A stretch of 22,844 bases of DNA from DASQVO01 sp035640715 (GCA_035640715.1 DASQVO010000337.1:1-22844), one strand, 5' to 3'; shown: positions 1 through 7,607, numbered from the stretch's first letter. Numbers and translations: made by a program. Notes: generated by a model not told the origin, from the letters alone.

Positions 1-65
1 CGCCCGATCAGGGTGCTCTTGCCGTCGTCAACCGAGCCGGCCGTGGCGAACCGCAGAATATCCAT
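1..65 (-). CDS. cysN: Sulfate adenylyltransferase subunit 1 (CysN), N-terminus only
   Basis: Only the first 21 codons lie in the window; the gene continues past the left edge. The visible N-terminus MDILRFATAGSVDDGKSTLI contains the GTPase P-loop GSVDDGKST (residues 10-18) typical of CysN, the GTP-binding regulatory subunit of ATP sulfurylase. CysN couples GTP hydrolysis to formation of adenosine 5'-phosphosulfate by CysD. The ATG has a G-rich Shine-Dalgarno (GGGGGG) about 8 nt upstream and lies 49 nt after the cysD stop, so it is probably co-transcribed with cysD. Whether it is fused to an APS kinase domain (CysNC, common in actinomycetes) cannot be seen here. Confidence 0.93.
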   Translation of the reverse strand, partial: MDILRFATAGSVDDGKSTLIG

Positions 66-114
66 TACCGTGTCCCCCCAGCGGGCCAGACTGTCACAAG
101 CGCGCGGATGCTCA

Positions 115-1035
115 TCAGAAGTATCCTTCCCGCTTACGATCTTCCATGGCTGCCTCGCTCGTGCGGTCGTCCGCGCGGGTCTGGCCGCGCTCGGTGATCC
201 GGGTCGCCGCGACCTCGGCGATCACCTCGGCGACCGTCGCCGCCGTCGACTCCACCGCCCCCGTGCAGGTCATGTCGCCGACCGTCCGGTACCGTACGGT
301 CGCCTCGAACAGCGGCTCATCGTCACCTCGGGCCACGTACGGGCCGTCGGCAAGCAAGATCCCATCCCGCTCGAAAACCATGCGGGGATGCGCGAAATAC
401 ACCGGCGGGAGCTCAAGCCCCTCACGCTCGATGTAGGCCCACACATCCAGCTCGGTCCAGTTGGACAGCGGGAACACACGGATATGCTCCCCCCGCCGGA
501 TCCGGGTGTTGTAGATGTTCCACAGCTCCGGCCGCTGGTTCTTCGGATCCCACTGGCCGAACTCGTCACGGAACGAAAACACCCGCTCCTTCGCGCGCGC
601 CTTCTCCTCATCCCGCCGGGCACCGCCAAAGAGCGCATCGAAACGATGCTCCTCAATCGCATCCAGCAGCGTGGTGGTCTGCAGCCGGTTCCTGCTCGCC
701 CACCGGCCGGTCTCCTCGGTCACCCGCCCCGCATCGATAGAGTCCTGCACCGAGGCCACGATCATCCGCACCCCCAGCTCCGCGGTCCGGGCGTCCCGGA
801 ACTCGATGACCTCGGGGAAGTTATGCCCGGTATCAACGTGCAGGACCGGAAAAGGGATCCTGGCCGGCCGGAACGCCTTCTCCGCCAGGGCCAGCATGAC
901 GACCGAATCCTTGCCGCCGGAGAACAGCAGCGCCGGCCGCTCAAACTCGGCAGCGACCTCCCGCATCACATGAACCGACTCGGCTTCAAGCACGTCAAGC
1001 TGAGAAAGCAAGTAGTCGCTGTGCATCAAGGGCAT
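115..1035 (-). CDS. cysD: Sulfate adenylyltransferase subunit 2 (CysD)
   Basis: This is the catalytic subunit of ATP sulfurylase, which adenylates sulfate with ATP to give adenosine 5'-phosphosulfate in assimilatory sulfate reduction. The PP-loop signature SGGKDS is at residues 39-44, inside an N-terminal stretch (EVAAEFERPALLFSGGKDS) typical of CysD. HVDTGHNFPEV follows, and the C-terminus ends in KREGYF, as is usual for CysD. The length from this start, 306 aa, fits the family (about 300-310). A second ATG three codons downstream (1026) is equally possible because neither has a clear Shine-Dalgarno. The reading frame stays open further upstream, into cysQ, but that part is not CysD-like. 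The gene lies between cysQ (50 nt gap) and cysN (49 nt gap), as one sulfate-activation transcript. Confidence 0.95.
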   Translation of the reverse strand: MPLMHSDYLLSQLDVLEAESVHVMREVAAEFERPALLFSGGKDSVVMLALAEKAFRPARIPFPVLHVDTGHNFPEVIEFRDARTAELGVRMIVASVQDSIDAGRVTEETGRWASRNRLQTTTLLDAIEEHRFDALFGGARRDEEKARAKERVFSFRDEFGQWDPKNQRPELWNIYNTRIRRGEHIRVFPLSNWTELDVWAYIEREGLELPPVYFAHPRMVFERDGILLADGPYVARGDDEPLFEATVRYRTVGDMTCTGAVESTAATVAEVIAEVAATRITERGQTRADDRTSEAAMEDRKREGYF

Positions 1036-1085
1036 CCAGGAGATGTCGGGTACAGGGAACGTGTGGGCACGCCGGTGGCCGCCAT

Positions 1086-1862
1086 TCAATGCCTGCCATC
1101 CGCCTGGGCGGACCGGATCGCGTCCAGCAGCGGGCCAGCCAGCACAGGCGGACAGACCAGGATATCCGGCATCAGGAGGTCTGCTCGATTGTAGGAAAGC
1201 CCGGAGCCGTCGATCCGCGAGGCGTGAAATCCGCAGCTGCGCGCCACCGCGACCGGGGCGGCCGAATCCCATTCGTACTGGCCGCCCGCGTGCACGTAGG
1301 CATCGACGTCCCCCTTCAGGACAGCCGCCACCTTGGCGCCGGCCGACCCGAGCGGCACGATGTCCGCGCCGAGGATCTCGGCCAGCCGGGGCAGGAAGGG
1401 AGCGGGCCTGGTCCGGCTAACGACGATGCGCAGCTGCCTGGCCGGGCGCGCGGAAGGCGGAGCGGGCGGCGGGCTGGCGGTGCTCAGCACCTCATCCAGA
1501 GCGGGAAGCGCCACCGCGCTGGCGGTGAGTGCGCCTTGCTCTCCCGGTGCCCGTTCCCATAGGGCCACATGCACGGCCCAGTCCGTCCGGCCGGCATCCC
1601 CGAATTCCCGGGTGCCGTCCAGCGGATCCACGATCCAGACACGATCCGCGGTGAGCCTGGCCGGGTTGTCGGCGCCCTCCTCGGACAGGACGACGTCGCC
1701 CGGCCGCAGCCGGGCCAGCTCTGCGGTGAGGAACTCATGCGACATCCGGTCACCCGCCTTGCGCAGGTTCTCCGGCTCACCGCCCTGCGCGCGGAGCGCG
1801 ACTAGGCGGTGCCCCGCCTCGGCGGCCAGCCCGTGGGCGAGGCGGTCGTCGTCGGTGGCCAT
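1086..1862 (-). CDS. cysQ: 3'(2'),5'-bisphosphate nucleotidase, CysQ/inositol monophosphatase family
   Basis: The 258-aa product belongs to the lithium-sensitive inositol monophosphatase superfamily. The metal-binding motif WIVDPLDGTREF is in the first half, preceded by the acidic SEEGAD that also binds metal, and the C-terminal signature is YEWDSAAPVAVA. CysQ hydrolyses 3'-phosphoadenosine 5'-phosphate (PAP) or PAPS and so removes an inhibitory by-product of sulfate assimilation. The start was placed at 1862 because GAGGAG lies 9 nt upstream; the frame is open further upstream but without family similarity. Its position ahead of cysD-cysN supports CysQ over other inositol-phosphatase-like functions, though substrate choice cannot be proven from sequence. 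Confidence 0.88.
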   Translation of the reverse strand: MATDDDRLAHGLAAEAGHRLVALRAQGGEPENLRKAGDRMSHEFLTAELARLRPGDVVLSEEGADNPARLTADRVWIVDPLDGTREFGDAGRTDWAVHVALWERAPGEQGALTASAVALPALDEVLSTASPPPAPPSARPARQLRIVVSRTRPAPFLPRLAEILGADIVPLGSAGAKVAAVLKGDVDAYVHAGGQYEWDSAAPVAVARSCGFHASRIDGSGLSYNRADLLMPDILVCPPVLAGPLLDAIRSAQADGRH

Positions 1863-1975
1863 CGGCGGGCTCCTCAGGGCTTCCCTCACGGAAAGCCGGG
1901 TCGGTACGTCTGGGTTCACATATCGTAAGCGCCGGCACACCGGCCAGAGCTTCCCGTGCGCTCTGATTCCCTACA

Positions 1976-2012
1976 TCTTCCTAGGTATAAGTTCCATACT
2001 CTTCCTAGGTAT
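1976..2012. promoter_or_regulatory. Paired 13-bp direct repeat, candidate operator upstream of cysQ
   Basis: The 13-mer TCTTCCTAGGTAT occurs at 1976-1988 and again at 2000-2012, exactly 24 bp apart. Each copy is centred on the palindrome CCTAGG. The region is AT-richer than its surroundings and lies about 115-150 bp upstream of the cysQ start, in the space between cysQ and pth. Two identical sites on nearly the same helical face (24 bp, a little over two turns) suggest a transcription-factor binding pair controlling the cysQDN transcript. The factor is unknown. Confidence 0.45.
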
Positions 2013-2047
2013 GCCTGGACGTGGCTGGGCGGGCTTGCTCCTACCTG

Positions 2048-2076
2048 CAGGCCCCGGAGCGCTTCCGGGTGGCCTG
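2048..2076 (-). terminator. Hairpin after pth
   Basis: A nested inverted repeat begins 7 nt beyond the pth stop. The outer arms are CAGGCC/GGCCTG (2048-2053, 2071-2076) and the inner arms CCGGA/TCCGG (2054-2058, 2064-2068) around a GCGCT loop. There is no U-tract, as in many actinobacterial terminators. It probably ends the rplY-pth transcript before the cys genes. Confidence 0.5.
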
Positions 2077-2083
2077 CGCTGGC

Positions 2084-2659
2084 TCAGTCGGCGTGAAAGG
2101 TGTTCTGTGCGGCGGCCAGGCCCTTGGACAGCAGCGTCTCCACGGCGTCCGCGCAGCGATCGATGACAAGCGGCAGTTCCTTCCGTTCGGCTGCCGAGAA
2201 ATCACGCAGCACGAACGTGGCCGCGTCCATCCGGCCAGGTGGCCGCCCGATGCCAAACCGCACACGGTAGTAGGCATTGGTGCCAAGTGCCTGGGTTACC
2301 GAACGAAGGCCGTTATGGCCGTTGTCGCCGCCGTCGAGCTTCAGCCTGACCGATCCGAACGGGATATCCAGCTCGTCGTGGATGACGAGGATCCGCCCCG
2401 CGGGAACCTTGTAGAAGGCGCTGAGCGCCACAACCGGGCCGCCGGAGAGGTTCATATAGGTCCGCGGCTTGGCGAGCGTCACGGGAATCCCGGCGAGCCG
2501 TCCCTCGGCTATGTCATTACGCGACCGGTGCGCCTTGAACCGCGCGCCCATCCGTTCCGCGAGCAGGTCGGCAACCATGTGCCCGGCGTTGTGCCGGTTC
2601 CCGCTGTACTCCGGGCCCGGATTCCCGAGCCCGGCCACGATCCAGCGCTCCTCCGACAT
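2084..2659 (-). CDS. pth: Peptidyl-tRNA hydrolase
   Basis: Pth cleaves the ester bond of peptidyl-tRNAs that drop off the ribosome and recycles the tRNA. The 191-aa product has the family hallmarks: VAGLGNPGPEY near the N-terminus, catalytic His23 in NRHNAGH, the KPRTYMN strand, HDELDIPFG with the catalytic aspartate, GGDNGHNGLRS, and RFGIGRPPGRMD. The start at 2659 (MSEERW) was chosen because it gives the usual distance to GLGNPG. An in-frame ATG at 2692 would put the start codon inside the perfect inverted repeat at 2688-2717. Neither start has a strong Shine-Dalgarno, so translation may be coupled to rplY, whose stop is 45 nt upstream. Confidence 0.96.
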   Translation of the reverse strand: MSEERWIVAGLGNPGPEYSGNRHNAGHMVADLLAERMGARFKAHRSRNDIAEGRLAGIPVTLAKPRTYMNLSGGPVVALSAFYKVPAGRILVIHDELDIPFGSVRLKLDGGDNGHNGLRSVTQALGTNAYYRVRFGIGRPPGRMDAATFVLRDFSAAERKELPLVIDRCADAVETLLSKGLAAAQNTFHAD

Positions 2660-2687
2660 CGCCGGGTTCACGTCAGGGAAAGGCGCC

Positions 2688-2717
2688 CGCATCTGGCTGA
2701 CGGGTCAGCCAGATGCG
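2688..2717. repeat. Perfect 14-bp inverted repeat at the rplY-pth junction
   Basis: The arms CGCATCTGGCTGAC (2688-2701) and GTCAGCCAGATGCG (2704-2717) are perfectly complementary and separated by only two G residues. The structure includes the rplY stop codon (2707-2705) and ends 28 nt before the chosen pth start. No T-run follows on the minus strand, so it could be a partial terminator, an RNA-processing site or a translational control hairpin between the two genes. Confidence 0.7.
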
Positions 2718-3355
2718 CCCTCAGCGGGAGCCTGCGGAGCGCTCGGAACGGATGGCTCCGGTGCGGCAGCAGGCGCCGCCGCCTCGGGACCGAGCTCGGC
2801 CTCCATCTGCTCCGCCGTCGGGGCGGCGAGGACGTGGAGCACCAGTGTGTCCGGCTCTAGCTGCAGGCCCACGCCGGAGGGCAGCTTCAGGTCGCTGGCA
2901 AGGACCGAGGTGCCGATCTCCATGCCGGTCACGTCGATGTCGACGCCCTCGGGGATGTGGGTTGCCTCGGCTTCGAGCGATACCTGGATGAGCTGCTGGT
3001 CAAGCAGGCCGCCAGGCGCCACATCGCCGATGATCCGGACAGGGATCTCGACGGTGACCTTCTCGCCGCTGCGGACGAGCACCAGATCAGCGTGCTCGAT
3101 GAAGCCCTTGATCGGGTCACGCTGGACGGCCTTGGGCAGCACGAGGCCGCTCACTTCCTCCGGCCCCTCAAGGCGGATCAGCACGTTGGGCGTCTTCAGC
3201 GCCAGCATCAGCTCGTGGCCGGGCAGCACGACGTGCCGGGTATCGGTGCCGTGGCCGTAGACAACGGCAGGCACCCGGCCCGCGCGGCGGGTACGCCGGG
3301 CGGCGCCCTTGCCGAACTCGGTGCGCGGCTCGGCGGCGATGCGGACCTCAGGCAC
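2705..3355 (-). CDS. rplY: 50S ribosomal protein L25 / general stress protein CTC
   Basis: The product (216 aa) is a long-form L25 that binds 5S rRNA. The N-terminal L25 domain (about residues 1-92) shows the typical TEFGKGAARRTRRAGRVPAVVYGHG and LPGHEL motifs. The C-terminal TL5-type beta domain contains HIPEGVDIDVTGMEIG. The end is an Ala/Pro/Glu-rich, probably disordered tail of about 30 residues. The start is the GTG at 3355, giving VPEVRIAAEPRTEFGKG, because GAGGAG lies 8 nt upstream and the N-terminus then matches the family; a GTG three codons earlier sits directly on the Shine-Dalgarno. Pairing with pth is standard in actinobacteria. Confidence 0.95.
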   Translation of the reverse strand: MPEVRIAAEPRTEFGKGAARRTRRAGRVPAVVYGHGTDTRHVVLPGHELMLALKTPNVLIRLEGPEEVSGLVLPKAVQRDPIKGFIEHADLVLVRSGEKVTVEIPVRIIGDVAPGGLLDQQLIQVSLEAEATHIPEGVDIDVTGMEIGTSVLASDLKLPSGVGLQLEPDTLVLHVLAAPTAEQMEAELGPEAAAPAAAPEPSVPSAPQAPAEGASG

Positions 3356-3652
3356 GGTGGTCACTCCTCAGGCAATTGGATACGTCTCATACGGCAGCGC
3401 CGCCGGCCACTACCGGCCAGCCCGGGTGCCGTCTCTCCAGCGCCCCTGGCGTCGCCGGACGCCAGGACGGCCGCGCAGTCCCGCGAGCACGCACGGCACC
3501 TGCCTGCGGCGGCGCGCACCCGGGGCGGCGTCTTCGCAGTGTAGCCGAGAACTGCCGATCCAGCGTTCCGGGCGGGCAGCCTCACGCTGGGGGTCTACAG
3601 ATAAGGGATCGCGAAGCGCGCTGTCAGGCCTGGAAGGCTTGACAGCGCGGCC
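3356..3652. other. Intergenic leader upstream of rplY
   Basis: I see no convincing gene in these 297 bases. A 9-bp perfect hairpin (CCTGGCGTC, loop GCCG, GACGCCAGG) lies at 3445-3466, about 90 nt upstream of the rplY start; it could be a leader structure or a terminator remnant. The rplY promoter must lie here if the gene is not read from upstream, but no clear -35/-10 pair stands out. A second, stronger hairpin at 3617-3649 is listed separately. Confidence 0.5.
3617..3649 (-). terminator. Terminator hairpin after the small repeat-peptide gene
   Basis: Fourteen-base arms (CGCGCTGTCAGGCC and GGCTTGACAGCGCG) pair with a single non-Watson-Crick position around the loop TGGAA. The hairpin starts 3 nt after the stop codon of the small gene at 3653-3775. 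There is no U-tract. The position directly behind a stop codon supports a transcription end for the SARP/small-gene region, isolating it from rplY. Confidence 0.7.
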
Positions 3653-3775
3653 TCAGTGAAGGCGACGGTCTGCTTTGCTCCGCGGCTCCTCCTCCGGCAC
3701 GATCGTCCGCGGCTCCTCCTCCGGCACGATCGTCCGCGGCGTGAATGGCGCACCGTCGCTCTCGGAATTCCCCAT
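3653..3775 (-). CDS. Small acidic repeat peptide (40 aa), possible AfsS-like effector
   Basis: The gene encodes 40 residues starting MGNSESDGAPFT and containing two perfect copies of PRTIVPEEE (residues 13-21 and 22-30), then PRSKADRRLH. Support for a real gene: ATG preceded by AGGAGAGG about 6 nt upstream, a stop followed at once by a strong hairpin, and a 27-bp tandem repeat that is an exact multiple of three. There is no signal peptide or membrane segment. It lies 141 nt downstream of, and on the same strand as, an AfsR-like regulator. In Streptomyces the small repeat-containing AfsS/AfsR2 protein is encoded directly downstream of afsR and is its target, so position and architecture match. 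The repeat sequence is not the one I recall for AfsS, so this is analogy, not demonstrated homology. No RiPP maturation enzyme is nearby. Confidence 0.68.
   Translation of the reverse strand: MGNSESDGAPFTPRTIVPEEEPRTIVPEEEPRSKADRRLH
3680..3739. repeat. 27-bp tandem repeat inside the small gene
   Basis: Two identical 27-bp units (3680-3706 and 3707-3733), each starting CCGCGGCTCCTCC, are followed by a third partial unit CCGCGG (3734-3739). The period of nine codons keeps the reading frame and produces the duplicated PRTIVPEEE peptide. Perfect DNA identity suggests recent duplication or slippage. Confidence 0.95.
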
Positions 3776-3811
3776 GATCATCCTCTCCTGATCCTGACCC
3801 CGGGAGTCAGG

Positions 3812-3838
3812 ACGTGCTGAAATGTACGCACAGCACGT
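3812..3838. promoter_or_regulatory. Dyad upstream of the small repeat-peptide gene
   Basis: Eight-base arms ACGTGCTG (3812-3819) and CAGCACGT (3831-3838) are separated by 11 bp. The dyad lies 36-63 nt upstream of the small gene's ATG, in the 141-nt gap after the SARP gene. A second short inverted repeat, CCTGAC/GTCAGG around CCCGGGA (3793-3811), lies between it and the Shine-Dalgarno. This is where an operator or leader structure would act. SARPs usually bind direct repeats, which I did not find, so the binding factor is uncertain. Confidence 0.4.
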
Positions 3839-3916
3839 TAGCCCACCATGATGAAACTTCCGGTTAATTTTTGATTGTGCTGACGCGCGGGGAAGGAAGA
3901 GACGCAGGACTTCGCG

Positions 3917-6900
3917 TCATCTATCGGGGGATGACCCCTGAGCCGCTGTCGCGGCTGCGGCTCCCGGCGTGACGCCCGGGCCACAAGCTGCGCCGAGGCG
4001 GGACTTCACCTCTGCTGCCCGGGCATCTTCGCCGAGTTCCTCAAAAATAGCGAGCGCCTGTGCCCACGCACGACGCGCGTCGTCGAACTCGCCAGCGCCG
4101 CGATGAGCGTCACCAAGAGATTCGAGTGTCCACGCCAGATTGAACCGGTCGCCGCTGGACCGATGGATGGCCACCCCCTGCCGCAGGCGGGTGAAGGCGT
4201 CGTCATTCTGGCCTAGGGCCAGATAAACGCGGCCCAGGTTATGCATGACGTGCCCGGTGCCGTACGTTGCGTTAATGCTGGTGAAAAGACCGAGAGCCTG
4301 CTCGAAACAACGAATCGCTTCATCAAGGCGGCCCAGGTCAAAGAGGGCCTCACCCATGTTGTTCAGGTCGATCGCCTCACCGTTGCGGTTGTTGCTCTCG
4401 CGCTGAAGCCGCAAGGCGCGCTCCCAATGGGCAAGTGCCTCCTCCGTGGGGCCGCGGAGCAGGTAATAGACGTCTGCGAGAGTACTCGCCGTGAGCGACT
4501 CAGCCACGCGATCACCGAGATCACGGCGAATGGCCAGCGCCTGCTCCAGATGACCGATGGCCTCGTCAGAGCGCTGCCGGCCGAGGGCCTCCCCGAGGTT
4601 AGTCAGGACCCAGGCCTCCGCTCGCCTGTCCTGGGCCTGCCTGGCGCAGGACAGCGCTATACGGTGAGTTACCAGGCAGTCGGTCCAGTTGCTCCGGCGG
4701 TTAAATGCGCTGAACAGTGAAACCGGGAGCTGCCATGCGGTCCTGACCATGCCCTGATCGGCAGCCTGGCGAGTTGCCGCCACGATGCTGGCCCGTTCAA
4801 CGTCACACCAGGCGAGCGCGCTGACTGCGTCGGCAAACTGGCGAGGATGGCATCCCGCCTCGAGCGGCTCAAGTGGAACCCGGTCCCGGCGGGGAGCGAT
4901 GACGCTGTCGGCCTCGGCGGCCGAGTGCAGATACCACGAGAGAATTCTGCGCACAGCGCGTTCCCTGTCCTCCGCAGTCTCCTCGGCGTGAGCGCGCTCG
5001 GCGGCGTAGACGCGCAGGAGGTCGTGGAAGCTGTAGCGATCCGGGCCCGGCGACTCCAGGAGGTGCGCGTCGACAAGGAACTCCAGGGCGTCGGCGACCT
5101 TGTCCTCCGGCTCGCCGAGCAGCGCGGCAGCAGCGCTGAGGCCGATGGACGGGCCCTGCCACAGGCCCAGCATGCGGAACGCATGCGCGGGAGCGACACC
5201 GCCGGGAACGACCTCGGCGGGCAGGCTGGCGAAGCTGACCTCGAAGCTGGCCCGGACGGCGAGGTCGCCGGCCTTCAGCTCGTCGAGGCGACGGTGCTCG
5301 TTGCGGATCCGGTCGGCGAGCGTGCGGATGGTCCAGCCACTGCGGGCCGCCAGCCGGGCGGCACAGATCCTGATAGCGAGCGGCAGGCCGGCACAGGCCA
5401 CGAGCAGTTCAGCCGTGGCATCGGGCTCGGCGGCCGCCCGCTGTGCCCCGACGACGCGGCTGAACAGCATGAGTGCCTCGCTGTCGTCGAGCACGTCCAG
5501 GTGCACCAGCCCGCCGCCGACGAGGTCGGGCAGGCGGCTCCGGCTCGTCACGATCACCCCGCAGGCGGCGCTGCCGGGCAGCAGCGGCCGCACCTGTGCC
5601 GCATCCCTCGCGTTGTCGAGCACGACAAGCATCCGCCGCCCGGTCAGCCGGGTCCGGTACAGGGCAGCGCGTTCCTCCTGGCTGACGGGGAGCTGCGCGC
5701 CGTCGACACCGAGATCACGCAGGAACCTGGCGAGCACGTCGGCCGGTGCGAGCGGCTGCGGACTGGCACCGAGCAGGTCCACATAGAGCTGGCCGTCCGG
5801 ATAAGCCGGGCGCATCCGGTGCGCGGCGTGGATGGCGAGGGTTGTCTTGCCGAGCCCGCCCGTGCCGGCGACGAGGGCGACGGGGACGGCTCCGGGGTTA
5901 TCGTCTGAGCGGCCCGCCGACAGCAGGTCGCAGAGCTGCTTCACGTGGTATTCCCGGCCGGTGAAGTCGGTGATGTCGGCGGGAAGCTGCATCGGGCCCG
6001 GCTCGGCCGGCCGCGGTGCGGGCGACGGCGGGACGCCATCGGTGATTCGGCTGGTGTCGACGGTGCCGAGGGAGATGCTGCCCGGCGGCCCGCAGGACCC
6101 GGTTCCCTCGGATTCAGCGGCCGGCCCGGGACCGTGCTCCGCCTCGCCCGCCGGCTCCGGCCCGGACGGCAGCAGGGACCCGGCGTCGTCATGTTCCGTG
6201 GCAGCGACATTGGCACCGGAATCCCGTGGCGCCGCCGCCCGCGCCCTCCGCTTACCGGCCGCCGGCACCCGCTTCTTCTCAGCCGGCCGGACCGGCCTCG
6301 CATCGGCGGATAGCAGCTGCTGGAACAGCTGCTGCATCTCACGCCCGGGATCCACGCCGAGCTGGTCGGCGATGACGTTCCGTGCCTGCTCGTAGACGCT
6401 CAGTGCCTCGGCGCGCCGCCCCGCCCCATCGAGCGCCCGCATCAGCAGTAGCCACAGTTCCTCTTTGAGCTGCTGATCGGCAAGCAGCCTCCGCAGCTCG
6501 GGTATGACGAGGCGGTGCCTGCCGCAGGCCAGGTCAGCCTCGATCCGCAGCTCCGTGGCGGCTAGCCGGAGCTCCTCCAACCGTCCGGCCTCTGCCGCGA
6601 CAAATGCCGACAGCGGGACGTCTGCCAGCGCCCTGCCGCGCCACAGGGAAAGCGAATCGGCGAGCAGCATCGCGGCACGCTCGGGGTCACCTGCCGCCAG
6701 CGCCTGCCGGCCCTGGCTCATCAGGGTCCCGAACCGCTCCGCGTCAAGGTCGCCATCGTCCAGCCGCAACTGGTAGCCGGGGGCGCGAGTCACCAGGACC
6801 CGTCCCTCGGTATCCCCGATGAGCCGGCGCAGCCGCAGCACGTAGATGCTGATGAGATTGGCAGCTTTGGCTGGCGGGTCGTCTCCCCACAGTTCCTCGG

Positions 6901-7036
6901 TGAGGGCGTCCGTGGAGACGATCTGGCCGGCATTGAGCAGCAGGCAGGCCAGAACCGCCCGCCACTTGGATGCTCCGATCGCTGTCCAGTCCTGTCCGGT
7001 CTGGACCTCAAGCGGTCCCAGCATGCGGAACCGCAT
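3917..7036 (-). CDS. AfsR/DnrI/RedD-type (SARP) transcriptional regulator with NB-ARC and TPR domains
   Basis: This 1039-aa protein has the AfsR architecture. Residues about 1-95 form an OmpR-like winged-helix DNA-binding domain starting MRFRMLGPLEV, with the WGDDPP and LRRLIG motifs. Residues about 97-245 form the bacterial transcriptional activation domain (AERFGTLMSQGRQAL to QLGVDPGREMQQLFQQLL). A Pro/Ala/Gly-rich linker follows. The NB-ARC ATPase starts near residue 355, with P-loop GTGGLGKTT (about 388-398), the Walker B-like MLVVLDNA and the sensor VTSRSRL. TPR repeats occupy about 780-1015 (for example AIDLNNMGEALFDLGRLDEAIRCFEQAL). The length is close to Streptomyces AfsR (about 990 aa). 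AfsR integrates kinase signals and activates afsS; no kinase gene is visible here. A biosynthetic cluster is also absent, so a pleiotropic rather than pathway-specific role is inferred. Confidence 0.93.
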   Translation of the reverse strand: MRFRMLGPLEVQTGQDWTAIGASKWRAVLACLLLNAGQIVSTDALTEELWGDDPPAKAANLISIYVLRLRRLIGDTEGRVLVTRAPGYQLRLDDGDLDAERFGTLMSQGRQALAAGDPERAAMLLADSLSLWRGRALADVPLSAFVAAEAGRLEELRLAATELRIEADLACGRHRLVIPELRRLLADQQLKEELWLLLMRALDGAGRRAEALSVYEQARNVIADQLGVDPGREMQQLFQQLLSADARPVRPAEKKRVPAAGKRRARAAAPRDSGANVAATEHDDAGSLLPSGPEPAGEAEHGPGPAAESEGTGSCGPPGSISLGTVDTSRITDGVPPSPAPRPAEPGPMQLPADITDFTGREYHVKQLCDLLSAGRSDDNPGAVPVALVAGTGGLGKTTLAIHAAHRMRPAYPDGQLYVDLLGASPQPLAPADVLARFLRDLGVDGAQLPVSQEERAALYRTRLTGRRMLVVLDNARDAAQVRPLLPGSAACGVIVTSRSRLPDLVGGGLVHLDVLDDSEALMLFSRVVGAQRAAAEPDATAELLVACAGLPLAIRICAARLAARSGWTIRTLADRIRNEHRRLDELKAGDLAVRASFEVSFASLPAEVVPGGVAPAHAFRMLGLWQGPSIGLSAAAALLGEPEDKVADALEFLVDAHLLESPGPDRYSFHDLLRVYAAERAHAEETAEDRERAVRRILSWYLHSAAEADSVIAPRRDRVPLEPLEAGCHPRQFADAVSALAWCDVERASIVAATRQAADQGMVRTAWQLPVSLFSAFNRRSNWTDCLVTHRIALSCARQAQDRRAEAWVLTNLGEALGRQRSDEAIGHLEQALAIRRDLGDRVAESLTASTLADVYYLLRGPTEEALAHWERALRLQRESNNRNGEAIDLNNMGEALFDLGRLDEAIRCFEQALGLFTSINATYGTGHVMHNLGRVYLALGQNDDAFTRLRQGVAIHRSSGDRFNLAWTLESLGDAHRGAGEFDDARRAWAQALAIFEELGEDARAAEVKSRLGAACGPGVTPGAAAATAAQGSSPDR

Positions 7037-7571
7037 CAGGCCGATCCGCCCGGGTCCACGATCTCATCCGCCTCCGGATTCAGGTGAAGCCAGCACCCGG
7101 CACTGCGAAGAGCATCCGCGCCCGTCCCCCAGCAGGTCCCAGGTTCCCTCCCCAGAGCCGGACAACAGGCCTACTTAATCATGAATCAATCCGTACGTAA
7201 ATCACCCGGATAATCCTTATTCCGATGACTCGGGCGCTGCCGTCATACGGCCGATGAGGGCAGCCACCCACCCACCGGCAGAAAGTTCGATAACAAGCAC
7301 AGGTCACGCAATCACGGCTCAACCGCCATGTAACGACGCATTGGCACGATCGATCTCAGCCTCAGACCGAAGGGCGGCCCGTCCGGCGCCGGCCGCTGGG
7401 GCAGGTACAGCCAGCCCGGCTCACCGGGGACAGCCCAGCGGGGGCGCAGTCCGCGGTGCGGGGCGCGGCCACGTGACGCGCCCCGGTGCGCCTGCAGGCG
7501 TGTAAACGCCGGCGTGAAGCAGGCTGCCAAGCCGATGAGACGTCCCTTGCGGCCTCTCACAAGGGACAGCG

Positions 7572-7607
7572 GCCCGTCCGCGCAGGCAGGGCATGGCGCG
7601 GACGGGC
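7572..7607. terminator. Strong hairpin downstream of prs
   Basis: Twelve-base perfect arms GCCCGTCCGCGC (7572-7583) and GCGCGGACGGGC (7596-7607) flank a 12-nt loop. It lies about 190 nt beyond the prs stop and is preceded on the minus strand by repeats that can also pair, so transcription from glmU-prs probably ends in this region. No U-tract was seen. Confidence 0.5.

Noticed and set aside
3680..3739. CRISPR-like array
   Set aside because: The units are adjacent without spacers and are in frame in a coding sequence; other repeats in the window are also tandem, so no CRISPR is present.
3653..3775. Ribosomally synthesised modified-peptide precursor as an explanation of the repeat peptide
   Set aside because: No modification enzyme, protease or peptide transporter lies nearby, and the peptide lacks Cys and has few Ser/Thr in the repeats. 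The AfsR-AfsS arrangement is a better analogy.
7254..7505. Plus-strand 83-codon frame in the SARP-prs gap
   Set aside because: Ala/Pro/Gly-rich low-complexity translation, no Shine-Dalgarno and no similarity that I recognise.
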